A DNA stretch of 64,000 nucleotides, from contig NZ_QDKO01000020.1 in NCBI RefSeq assembly GCF_003094615.1, forward strand, positions 186,001 through 250,000. Direction: 5' to 3'. The notes beneath the pieces are model-generated. The model searched no databases. It worked only from the letters and a program-made list of their open reading frames with translations, and was not told where the DNA came from. Below are positions 8,572-15,521 of this stretch, in pieces (the stretch's first letter is position 1; the number at the start of each line of letters is the position of its first letter). The DNA comes from Caulobacter radicis (lineage in GTDB: Bacteria; Pseudomonadota; Alphaproteobacteria; Caulobacterales; Caulobacteraceae). Both the position numbers and the translations under genes were made by a program.

Positions 8572-9246
8572 TCACCCCGCCACCACCCCGGCGATGATGT
8601 TGATGCCCAGGGCCAGGATGGCGGTGTTGTAGAAATAGGCCGTCACGGCGTGGGCGGTGACCAGGTTGCGCAGCGCCCCGGTGCGCACGTCGTTGTCGGA
8701 GACCTGGAAGGTCGCCCCGATGCTGAAGGCCAGGTAGACGAAGTCCTTGTAGGTGCGGGCCGGTTCACCGGGAAAGCCGAACCCGCCCTTCCCCGCCCCC
8801 GCGCCGAAATGGCGGTGGGCGTAGTGCAGCACGAACACCGAGTGCAGCACGATCCACGACAGCACCAGGGTGACGCCCGCACAGGCCGCCGTCAGGTTCC
8901 TGGCGAAGGCCGCCTGCGAGCGCGCGCCGATCATCGCCGCCACCACCGCGGCCAGGCTGGCGGCGATCGCCGACAGCACGATCAGCAGGATCAATGAACG
9001 CCCCTCGTCCTCGGCCGCGGCCTTCGCTCGCAGCGTCGCTTCGTCGGCGGTGAGGAACAGGCGCCACAGCAGAACGGCGTAAATTGCGGCGCCGAAGTCC
9101 CACCCGATCAAAATATGCGTGCTTTCGGGCAGATTTATCTGGCGGGCGAAAAGCCATCCCAGAAGCCCCGCCAGAACGCCGACAAAGAGCCTCCAGTGCC
9201 TTGTAATTAATGAGGATTTACCACCTTCCAAGGTGCTCTTGCGCAT
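8572..9246 (-). CDS. DUF1345 family membrane protein
   Basis: A predicted inner-membrane protein of 224 residues with about five hydrophobic segments. The family signature region near the C-terminus (YKDFVYLAFSIGATFQVSDNDV, read in two parts: YKDFVYLAFSIG and ATFQVSDNDV) identifies DUF1345, whose function is unknown. An upstream GTG at 9309 would add 21 residues, but the ATG at 9246 has a plausible AGGCAGG site and fits the family N-terminus better. It converges on the EF-hand lipoprotein gene with only 6 bases between. Confidence 0.85.
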   Translation of the reverse strand: MRKSTLEGGKSSLITRHWRLFVGVLAGLLGWLFARQINLPESTHILIGWDFGAAIYAVLLWRLFLTADEATLRAKAAAEDEGRSLILLIVLSAIAASLAAVVAAMIGARSQAAFARNLTAACAGVTLVLSWIVLHSVFVLHYAHRHFGAGAGKGGFGFPGEPARTYKDFVYLAFSIGATFQVSDNDVRTGALRNLVTAHAVTAYFYNTAILALGINIIAGVVAG

Positions 9247-9363
9247 CGCTCTCAGCCTGCCTTTTCCCCAGACAATCGTCCTTAACGCTGCATTTGTCTC
9301 GCCTGACACGTGAAACCGAACTCGGCTTCACCGGTTACTTCACCGGAACACTGGAACGACGCC

Positions 9364-9531
9364 ATGACCGACCCCGACGCACCGCCTCCGCTGGAGCCGC
9401 AAACGCCGGACGATCCGCCGGGCTCGACGCCCGACGAAGTCCCGCTGCAGCCGCCTCCGGTGCAGCCGGGCGACGATCGGCCCTATGACGTCGCTCCGGC
9501 CCCGTTCCCTCCCGTTACCAGTCCCGATTAG
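9364..9531 (+). CDS. Small proline/aspartate-rich protein
   Basis: A 55-residue frame rich in Pro and Asp, with no hydrophobic segment and no domain I recognise. It lies 9 bases before the KGG stress-protein gene and is probably co-transcribed with it. The ATG at 9364 was preferred over one 54 bases upstream because it begins the Asp/Pro-rich body and leaves room for the divergent promoter. Such low-complexity frames can be spurious, hence modest confidence. Confidence 0.5.
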   Translation: MTDPDAPPPLEPQTPDDPPGSTPDEVPLQPPPVQPGDDRPYDVAPAPFPPVTSPD

Positions 9532-9540
9532 GAGCAAGAC

Positions 9541-9750
9541 ATGGACCTCGACAGCGAACGGCCCCGCGGCCGCCGAGGCTTCGCCGCCATGGATCCGGAA
9601 CGCCGCCGCGAGATAGCTCGCAAGGGCGGCGCCAGCGTCCCCAGTGAGAAGCGCAGCTTCGCCAAGGACCGCGACCTGGCCGCCAATGCCGGCCGCAAGG
9701 GCGGTTCCTCGTCGCGTGGCGGCGGCCGCCTCGGCGCTCGCGACCTCTAG
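9541..9750 (+). CDS. KGG-repeat general stress protein
   Basis: A 69-residue hydrophilic, Arg/Lys/Gly-rich protein with KGG motifs (ARKGGASVP and GRKGGSSSR) and the family-typical FAAMDPERRREIARKGG-like opening (FAAMDPERR, EIARKGG). KGG proteins such as GsiB and Con-10 are induced by general stress, and in alphaproteobacteria they often belong to the EcfG regulon. A GGAG site precedes the ATG. No clear EcfG promoter was found immediately upstream. A hairpin terminator follows. Confidence 0.85.
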   Translation: MDLDSERPRGRRGFAAMDPERRREIARKGGASVPSEKRSFAKDRDLAANAGRKGGSSSRGGGRLGARDL

Positions 9751-9819
9751 GAATGCCGCGGCCGAGGGGGGGACGGGCGACGCAGCCGACGGTGGTGGCG
9801 CACGTATCAGGATTTTAGG

Positions 9820-9850
9820 GCCCGGATCGGTCTAGCCGATCCGGGCTCTT
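9820..9850. terminator. Hairpin terminator between KGG gene and egtBD
   Basis: An 11-bp perfect stem (9820-9830 with 9836-9846) and TCTAG loop lie between two convergent genes. A short T-rich stretch lies on each side (TCTT on the plus side, TAAAATC when read on the minus strand), so it may work in both directions. Confidence 0.6.
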
Positions 9851-9909
9851 GGGCTGTCCGCCATCCAGCGGCCGGCCGCGACTTCTTCTTTTCCGCTCCT
9901 GGCAGGTTC

Positions 9910-12069
9910 TCAGGAGCGAAGCGCGAAGACGCCGAAGGCCGGCGCCTCGCTGATCCAGCGCGCCTCGACGCGCCACCCGGCCTTCTGCGCCATCGCCGCG
10001 AAGGCGCCGGGGTCGTACTTGTAGGAATTCTCGGTGTGGATGCTCTCGCCGGCGGCGAAGGCGATGGAGCGGCCGGCGATCTCGACCGCCTGGTCGCGCA
10101 GGCTGACCAGATGCATCTCGATCCGGCTCTCGACGGCGTTCCAGACCGCCCGGTGAGCGAAGGCCTCCAAGTCAAAGCCGCCGTCCAGCTCGCGGTTGAT
10201 GCGCGCCAGCAGGTTCTTGTTGAACGCCGCCGTCACGCCCGCCGCGTCGTCATAGGCCGGGATCAGCACGTCCTCGCCCTTGGCGATGTCGGCCCCGACC
10301 ACGAACAAAGCCCCCGGCCCCAGCAGCTCGCGCGCCGCGACCAGGAAGTCGACCGCCTCGTCCGTCGGGAAATTGCCGATCGTCGAGCCCGGGAAGAAGC
10401 CGACCGCCGGCCGACCGCGCGCCGCCCCCGGCAGGCCCAGCGGATGGGTGAAGTCCCCCACGGCCGGCGCCACGGCCAGCTTGGGATAGTCGGCGCGGAT
10501 GGCTGCGGCGGCCGCGTCCAGGGCCGAGGCGCTGATGTCCATCGGCGCGTAGACGGCCAGCTGCGGCGCGGCGTCCAGCACGATGCGGGTCTTGGTGCTG
10601 GCCCCGCTGCCGAACTCTATCATCGCCGCGCCTTCCGGAATGCGGGCGGCGATCTCGGGCGCGATGCGGCGCAGCAGCGCCGTCTCGGTGCGGGTCGGAT
10701 AATATTCCGGCAGCACCGTGATCTCCTCGAACAGCCGTGAGCCCTCGGCGTCGTAGAAATACTTGCTGGGCAGGCTCTTTGGGCTGGCGGTCAGGCCCGC
10801 CAGCACGTCTTCGCGGAATCCGGCGTCCATGGCTTTCTCGCGGCCGCCCGCCCCGTCGCGCGCCAGGCGCACGCCCGAGAACATCCAGCGCTGGGCGGGA
10901 TGGAAGAAGTTGCGATAGCTGGCCCGCGCATGGCCCGGCGGCGTGCCCGCCGCCCCGCCGCGCAGAACCATCTGGTTGACCATGAACTTGCCGTTGTACT
11001 CGCCCAGGGCCCCTGCCCCCGCCCGGAATCCCGGATAGGGCGCATAGGCGCTGGCGGTCCACTGCCAGGCCTCGCCCGACATCTGCCGCAGGTCCTGGCC
11101 GGAGCGCGCGGCCAGCTCCCATTCGGCCTCTGTGGGCAGGCGCGCGCCGGCCCAGGTCGCGAAGGCGGCCGCTTCGTAATAGCTGACATGCGCCACCGGC
11201 GCTGCCCCATCCAGAGGCCGGAGGCCGGCCAGGCCGAACTCGCTCCAGGCGCCGTCCTCGTCCTGGCGCCAGTAGAGCGGCGCGCGCCACGCCTGCTCCT
11301 GGACCGTGGCCCAGCCGTCCGACAGCCAGAACTCGGGCCGCTCGTAGCCGCCGTCCTCGATGAAGCCCAGCCATTCGCCGTTGGTGGTCAGGCGGTCGGC
11401 CAAGCGGAAAGGCTCGAGGAACACGCGATGGCGCGGCCGCTCGTTGTCGAAGGCGAAGACCCCCTCGTCCGCGCCAATGGTCGCCAGCCCGCCCTCGAAA
11501 CCGACAAAGCCGGGCGCTGGGACGGCCGGCCGCGGCGGATCCGGGCGCTCGCGATAGGCAGGATACAGCGGCGACTGGGCGAACAGGTGCTGGATGTCCA
11601 TCAGCAGCAGCTCCTGATGCTGCTCCTCGTGGGCCAGGCCCAGGTCCAGCCGTTCCAGCAGCTCCGGCGACAGCGGACCCGACAGCAGCCGGGCCATGGC
11701 CGCGTCCACATGCCGGCGATAGGCTCCGACCTCGGCGCAGGACGGCCGGGTCAGCAGGCCCCGCTGCGGCCGCGGCTGCCGCGGCCCCATGGCTTCGTAG
11801 TACGAGTTGAAGATATAGCCGAAGGCCGGGTCATAGGGCTTGTAGCCCGGCGCGTACGAGGCCAGCAGGAAGGTTTCGAAGAACCAGGTCGTATGGCCTC
11901 GGTGCCACTTGGTCGGGCTGGCGTCGGGCATCGACTGGGCCGCCTGGTCCTCGGGCGACAGCGGCCCGGCCAGGGCTTCGGTGCGTTCACGCACGGCGCG
12001 ATAGCGGGCCAGCGGCGTGTCGGCGGCCTCGGCGACGGACGTCAGGACGAAGGTGTCGTCGGGACTCAT
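9910..12069 (-). CDS. Fused EgtB-EgtD ergothioneine biosynthesis enzyme
   Basis: One 719-residue frame joins two ergothioneine enzymes. Residues 1 to about 410 are EgtB, the iron sulfoxide synthase: the DinB-like part holds the iron-ligand histidines (WHRGHTTWFFE and HEEQHQE), followed by the formylglycine-generating-type domain (YYEAAAFATWAGARLPTEAEWE). From Met414 the frame continues into EgtD, the SAM-dependent histidine trimethyltransferase, with EFGSGASTKTR, FFPGSTIGNF and EYYPTRTE. No stop occurs in any of the three forward frames across the linker. The start is the ATG at 12069, not an upstream one, because it begins the EgtB family N-terminus. No egtC or egtE lies nearby. Confidence 0.9.
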   Translation of the reverse strand: MSPDDTFVLTSVAEAADTPLARYRAVRERTEALAGPLSPEDQAAQSMPDASPTKWHRGHTTWFFETFLLASYAPGYKPYDPAFGYIFNSYYEAMGPRQPRPQRGLLTRPSCAEVGAYRRHVDAAMARLLSGPLSPELLERLDLGLAHEEQHQELLLMDIQHLFAQSPLYPAYRERPDPPRPAVPAPGFVGFEGGLATIGADEGVFAFDNERPRHRVFLEPFRLADRLTTNGEWLGFIEDGGYERPEFWLSDGWATVQEQAWRAPLYWRQDEDGAWSEFGLAGLRPLDGAAPVAHVSYYEAAAFATWAGARLPTEAEWELAARSGQDLRQMSGEAWQWTASAYAPYPGFRAGAGALGEYNGKFMVNQMVLRGGAAGTPPGHARASYRNFFHPAQRWMFSGVRLARDGAGGREKAMDAGFREDVLAGLTASPKSLPSKYFYDAEGSRLFEEITVLPEYYPTRTETALLRRIAPEIAARIPEGAAMIEFGSGASTKTRIVLDAAPQLAVYAPMDISASALDAAAAAIRADYPKLAVAPAVGDFTHPLGLPGAARGRPAVGFFPGSTIGNFPTDEAVDFLVAARELLGPGALFVVGADIAKGEDVLIPAYDDAAGVTAAFNKNLLARINRELDGGFDLEAFAHRAVWNAVESRIEMHLVSLRDQAVEIAGRSIAFAAGESIHTENSYKYDPGAFAAMAQKAGWRVEARWISEAPAFGVFALRS

Positions 12070-12291
12070 GCACGCTCCTGGCGTTGTCCGGCCGCGCGCG
12101 CGGGCCGTTGTCCAAAACGGATCGCGAGCTTGGGCGTTCCCCGGATCGAGGGCAAGGCGGCCTGCTGCCAGCATGGTGTCATCAGCACTTCTCAATTCCT
12201 ATTGAATTGATCTGGTTTGATCCTCCCGCCTCGCGGGAGCGACAAGCAGCACAAATCCGCTTCGCGCGGCCCCGTCTTGAAGAGTTCAGCG

Positions 12292-12882
12292 ATGTCTTTC
12301 ATCTCGTCGCCCGATCCCGCCGCCGATCCGCCGATCCTGATCGTGCCCGGCCTCTACAACTCCGGCCCCGACCACTGGCAGAGCCACTGGGAGCGCGCCC
12401 TGCCAGGCGCCGAGCGCGTGGACCAGGTCGACTGGGAGCGGCCCGCCCTGGGCGACTGGACCATCAGCCTAGCCGAGGCCGTGCGCAGCCGCCCTGGCGC
12501 GATCCTGGTGGCCCACAGCCTGGGCTGCGCCCTGGTCTGCCACCTGGCCCAGGTGACCGGCGGCCGGGGCGTGCGCGGCGCCCTGCTGGTGGCCCCCGCC
12601 GACGTCAACCGCGAGGGCCCGGCCGGCCGGCTGCTGATCGGCTTCTCGCCGATCCCCCGGCCGCGCCTGCCCTTCCCGTCCCTGGTGGTGGCCAGTCGCG
12701 ACGACCCCTATGTGGCCATCGACCGGGCCGAGGCCTTCGCCCGGGGCTGGGGATCGCGCTTCGTCGACCTGGGCCGGGCCGGCCACATCAATGTCGACTC
12801 CGGTCACGGCGCCTGGCCGCGCGGCCGCCTGCTGCTGAACGAGCTGATCCGCGCCACGGCTACGCCGACAGCGCGGGCCTGA
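12292..12882 (+). CDS. RBBP9/YdeN-family alpha/beta hydrolase
   Basis: A small cytosolic serine hydrolase of 196 residues. The N-terminal ILIVPGLYNSGPDHWQSHWE segment is typical of the RBBP9/YdeN family. The nucleophile elbow is AHSLGC, the acid is in SRDDPY and the catalytic His in AGHIN. The natural substrate is unknown. The ATG at 12292 was chosen because it begins just before the family core; the frame opens further upstream without family similarity. A strong terminator follows. Confidence 0.88.
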   Translation: MSFISSPDPAADPPILIVPGLYNSGPDHWQSHWERALPGAERVDQVDWERPALGDWTISLAEAVRSRPGAILVAHSLGCALVCHLAQVTGGRGVRGALLVAPADVNREGPAGRLLIGFSPIPRPRLPFPSLVVASRDDPYVAIDRAEAFARGWGSRFVDLGRAGHINVDSGHGAWPRGRLLLNELIRATATPTARA

Positions 12883-12888
12883 CAAAAG

Positions 12889-12926
12889 ACGACCCCCGCG
12901 AACCGGGTTCGCGGGGGTCGTTCTTT
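12889..12926 (+). terminator. Strong Rho-independent terminator
   Basis: Inverted arms 12889-12904 and 12906-12921 give a GC-rich stem of about 14 bp with a tiny loop, followed by TCTTT. It lies directly after the hydrolase stop. Confidence 0.88.
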
Positions 12927-13041
12927 ACGCGGACTGTCTAGACGTACTGCGCCGGTCCGGCTTCGCGATCCTCAGCGCTTGGCTCCAGCCTCCCTACGGG
13001 CGAGCGCGCTGTTCCGCGAAGATCGTACCGATGGTCGAACC

Positions 13042-13242
13042 TCAGGCGGCGGCCTGGCGGCTGCGCACTCGGCTCATCCAGTCTTCCGGATAGGTCTCAC
13101 GCACGACGATCGACTTGAACTGGCCGACCGGGATGCGGGCGGCGTCGCCCGGCTGCAGGTCGCGCGAGACCGAATGGCCCGCGAATTCCTGGATGATCGT
13201 GATCACCTGGCTGCTGCCGGCGGCGTTCTCGATGAGGATCAT
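13042..13242 (-). CDS. Small conserved-looking protein, unknown function
   Basis: A 66-residue protein with mixed hydrophobic and charged composition (MILIENAAGSSQVITIIQEF at the start) and no signal peptide or transmembrane segment. A purine-rich GAGAGAG site lies before the ATG. It begins 34 bases after the GcrA-like gene stop in the same direction, so it is probably in the same transcript. I do not recognise the family. Confidence 0.65.
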   Translation of the reverse strand: MILIENAAGSSQVITIIQEFAGHSVSRDLQPGDAARIPVGQFKSIVVRETYPEDWMSRVRSRQAAA

Positions 13243-13276
13243 GGGATGTCTCTCTCTGAGAGGGCTTGAAGGCGCG

Positions 13277-13768
13277 TCAGAGGACGCGGCGTTCCTGGGG
13301 CAGGCTCTGGCGGGTCCAGGCGTCGATGTCGGCCGAGCTCTGGAAGCGGCGGAAGGCGCCCTGGGTGTGGTCGGGGCAGTACGAGGCGCGCTTGCTGGAG
13401 GTCTCGCGGCCGCAGAAGCCGAAGTCGCCGGCGTCCGGATTGCCGATCGGCCAGCGGCACGAGTGCATCGACAGGTCGAGGATGCCGGCCGTGGGGGTCA
13501 GCTCTTCCATCACCGAGGTCAGGGCGCGGGCGGCCGGACGAGCCTGGGCCGGGGCGCTGGTGCGGGTCCGCGGAACCTGACGCGACACCCGGACGGTGAC
13601 GGCGCGCTGGCGCACCGGCGTCTCGCGGACGGTGATGCCCAGGCGGTGGATCTTGCCGATGACGGCGCTGCGGCTGACGCCGCCCAACTGGCGCGCCACC
13701 TGGCTGGCGCTCAACCCTTCGAGCCACAACTTCCTGAGCGTGGCGGTACGTTCCTCGTTCCAGTCCAT
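13277..13768 (-). CDS. GcrA-family cell-cycle regulator (paralogue)
   Basis: A 163-residue protein of the GcrA family, which binds sigma70 and promoters methylated at GANTC in Caulobacter. The N-terminal helix-turn-helix (about 1-45: WNEERTATLRKLW, GLSASQVARQLGGVSRSAVI) matches GcrA closely, as does the C-terminal region with HSCRWPIGNP, FCGRE and YCPDH. From memory, the middle and tail differ from canonical C. crescentus GcrA, which is 173 residues, so this is more likely a paralogue than gcrA itself. Two GANTC sites lie in its upstream region. The 66-residue gene follows. Confidence 0.85.
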   Translation of the reverse strand: MDWNEERTATLRKLWLEGLSASQVARQLGGVSRSAVIGKIHRLGITVRETPVRQRAVTVRVSRQVPRTRTSAPAQARPAARALTSVMEELTPTAGILDLSMHSCRWPIGNPDAGDFGFCGRETSSKRASYCPDHTQGAFRRFQSSADIDAWTRQSLPQERRVL

Positions 13769-14056
13769 GACGGTTTCCGCTTCTTAAGGGTGCGGGATCA
13801 GCCCCCGCCCTTCTTCGGTAGAATCATGGTTAACGACGGTCAAATTCTTCCGTGCATACCCACGGTTCTCGAAATCACATTTTCCGAACGAATCCCGTCG
13901 GATAGCAGACGATGTCGCAGGGAGCCGTTTTGAACTGCGGCAAGACCTTGACCGAATAACGTCGTTCCGCGATGAATTCACGGGTCAGAAACCGGCTTGG
14001 ATTTGAATGCGGCGCGGCGTCGCAAGCCTTGCGACATAACGCCTACGGGGATTGTG
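13769..14056. promoter_or_regulatory. Divergent intergenic region with two GANTC sites
   Basis: A 288-base region between the GcrA-like gene (leftward) and the cytochrome c gene (rightward). It is less GC-rich than its surroundings and holds GAATC at 13821-13825 and 13890-13894, which fit the CcrM methylation site GANTC. No gene was found in it. Confidence 0.55.
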
Positions 14057-14608
14057 ATGCGTACCCTCACCGTCGTCGCCACCGCGACGCTCTGCCTTTC
14101 CATCAGCCTGTCTCTGGCCGCCTGCTCGAAGGGCGGCGAAACCTCCGGTGAAGGCGCCGCCGCGCCGCCACCGCCGCCTCCGACCCCCGCCGAAAAGGCC
14201 GCCGCCCTGGCCGCCCTCCCCGCCCCCTACAACACCGGCGACCTGCTGAACGGCCAGAGCAAGTTCGCCCTCTGCCGCTCGTGCCACACGATCACGCCGG
14301 GCGGCCCCAACATGACCGGCCCCAACCTCTATGGCGTGTTCGGCCGCAAGGCCGGGACCCATCCGAAGTACGTCTACTCGGACGCCGTCAAGAACGCCGG
14401 CTTCACCTGGGACGCCGAGCATCTGGACCACTGGCTCGACAACCCGCGCACCTTCCTGCCGGGCACCAAGATGACCTTCGCGGGCCTGTCCAATCCCAAG
14501 GACCGGATCGACCTGATCGCCTATCTGAAGGTCGAGACTGGCTACAAGCCCGAGCCCTCGGCGGCGACAGCCCCCGCCACGCCGCCCCCCGCCCCATCGG
14601 CCCCATGA
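14057..14608 (+). CDS. Lipoprotein c-type cytochrome
   Basis: A class I cytochrome c of 183 residues, exported and lipid-anchored. The signal sequence ends in a lipobox (LSLAAC) and a Pro/Ala-rich spacer of about 20 residues follows. The heme motif CRSCH comes next, then GPNLYGVFGRKAGT and the distal Met in GTKMTF, as in mitochondrial-type cytochrome c552 proteins. A Pro/Ala-rich tail ends the protein. The start at 14057 begins the signal peptide. The stop overlaps the next ATG (ATGA). It is likely an electron carrier to a terminal oxidase; the partner is unknown. Confidence 0.93.
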   Translation: MRTLTVVATATLCLSISLSLAACSKGGETSGEGAAAPPPPPPTPAEKAAALAALPAPYNTGDLLNGQSKFALCRSCHTITPGGPNMTGPNLYGVFGRKAGTHPKYVYSDAVKNAGFTWDAEHLDHWLDNPRTFLPGTKMTFAGLSNPKDRIDLIAYLKVETGYKPEPSAATAPATPPPAPSAP

Positions 14609-14967
14609 CCCCGCGCATCGCCCTCCTGACCCGGCTCTACGACGCCTACAACAAAGGCGACTTCGACGCCTTCGCGGCCGAGCTGGATCCCGCCGTCGAC
14701 TGGCCCGACCAGATCGGCGGCGGCCGGGTCGTGGGGGTCGAGGCGATGCGGGCCTTCTGGGCGCGGCGCGACGGCATGGTCCGGGTCGAGGCCGCCCCCA
14801 TGGAGTTCACGGTGCTGGAGGACGGTCGCGTTTCCGTCGCCACGAACCAGACTGTGCATAACCTGGAGGGCCGGCTCTGGTCCGACAGCTGCGTGCGACA
14901 TATCTACACGTTCCAAGGCGAGCGCGTGTCGCGCATGGATATCGTCGAGCGTTTGGACGAGGCGTAA
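14605..14967 (+). CDS. NTF2-like (SnoaL-type) protein
   Basis: A 120-residue cone-fold protein of the SnoaL/NTF2-like group. RLYDAYNKGDFDAFAAELDP is the typical first helix, followed by VGVEAMRAFWARRD. Members range from isomerases to proteins without a known reaction, so no substrate is given. It overlaps the cytochrome gene by 4 bases and lies 2 bases before a second protein of similar length and fold, suggesting a tandem pair in one operon. Confidence 0.82.
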   Translation: MTPRIALLTRLYDAYNKGDFDAFAAELDPAVDWPDQIGGGRVVGVEAMRAFWARRDGMVRVEAAPMEFTVLEDGRVSVATNQTVHNLEGRLWSDSCVRHIYTFQGERVSRMDIVERLDEA

Positions 14968-14969
14968 GC

Positions 14970-15332
14970 ATGGCGAAGGCTGAAGTGTTGCTGACCCGGC
15001 ACTTCGAGGCGACGCGCCGCCGCGACCTCGAAGCCGTGGTCGCCCAGTTGCACCCCGACATCGCCTTCGCCAACGTGCTGGAAGGCGGCGAGGTCGTGGG
15101 CCTGGAGGCGGCGCGGGGCTATTTCGAGCGCCAGTTCGCCATGGCCGGCGTCGAGATCAGCCTGATGCGCGTGCGCCGCCAGACCGACGGCTGGGTCCAC
15201 GCCGACGTCGAGATCGCCCTGCGCCGCCCCGACGGCCGCCTGTGGTCGCAGAACACCGCCATCATCGCCTATCTGATCCGCGACGACCTGATCGTGGGGA
15301 TAGACCCGCTGCCGGATCCTGGGACGCGGTAG
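14970..15332 (+). CDS. NTF2-like protein, second of a tandem pair
   Basis: A 120-residue protein with the same NTF2-like layout as its upstream neighbour: HFEATRRRDLEAVVAQLHPD then VVGLEAARGYFERQF. The two are equal in length but diverged in sequence, which fits an old duplication. It is the last gene of the cytochrome c operon and is followed by an inverted intergenic repeat. Function unknown. Confidence 0.82.
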   Translation: MAKAEVLLTRHFEATRRRDLEAVVAQLHPDIAFANVLEGGEVVGLEAARGYFERQFAMAGVEISLMRVRRQTDGWVHADVEIALRRPDGRLWSQNTAIIAYLIRDDLIVGIDPLPDPGTR

Positions 15333-15356
15333 AGCGCCTTCCCACGACTTTTTCAT

Positions 15357-15502
15357 CGTCATCCCGGCCGGAGCGCGCAGCGCGGAGAGCCGGGACCCAG
15401 GGGCCGCCGCGATGCGCCGGCCGCCGTCTGGTTGGATGATCTCGATGCCGCGTCCAGTCCCCCTGGGTCCCGGATAAGCCCTTCGGGCTTTCCGGGATGA
15501 CG
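15357..15502. repeat. Intergenic inverted repeat (CGTCATCCCGG type)
   Basis: The element opens with CGTCATCCCGG and closes with CCGGGATGACG. Inside are a second pair of arms (CCGGGACCCAGGGG and CCCCTGGGTCCCGG) and small hairpins such as AAGCCCTTCGGGCTT. This is a widespread style of proteobacterial palindromic repeat. It lies between convergent genes. Confidence 0.8.
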
Positions 15503-15521
15503 AAGTGTTTGGGATCAGGGA

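Noticed and set aside
9246..9364. EcfG (sigT) promoter for the KGG gene
   Set aside because: GGAAC occurs near 9345 and 9353 but no GTT box lies at the required 16-17 base spacing.
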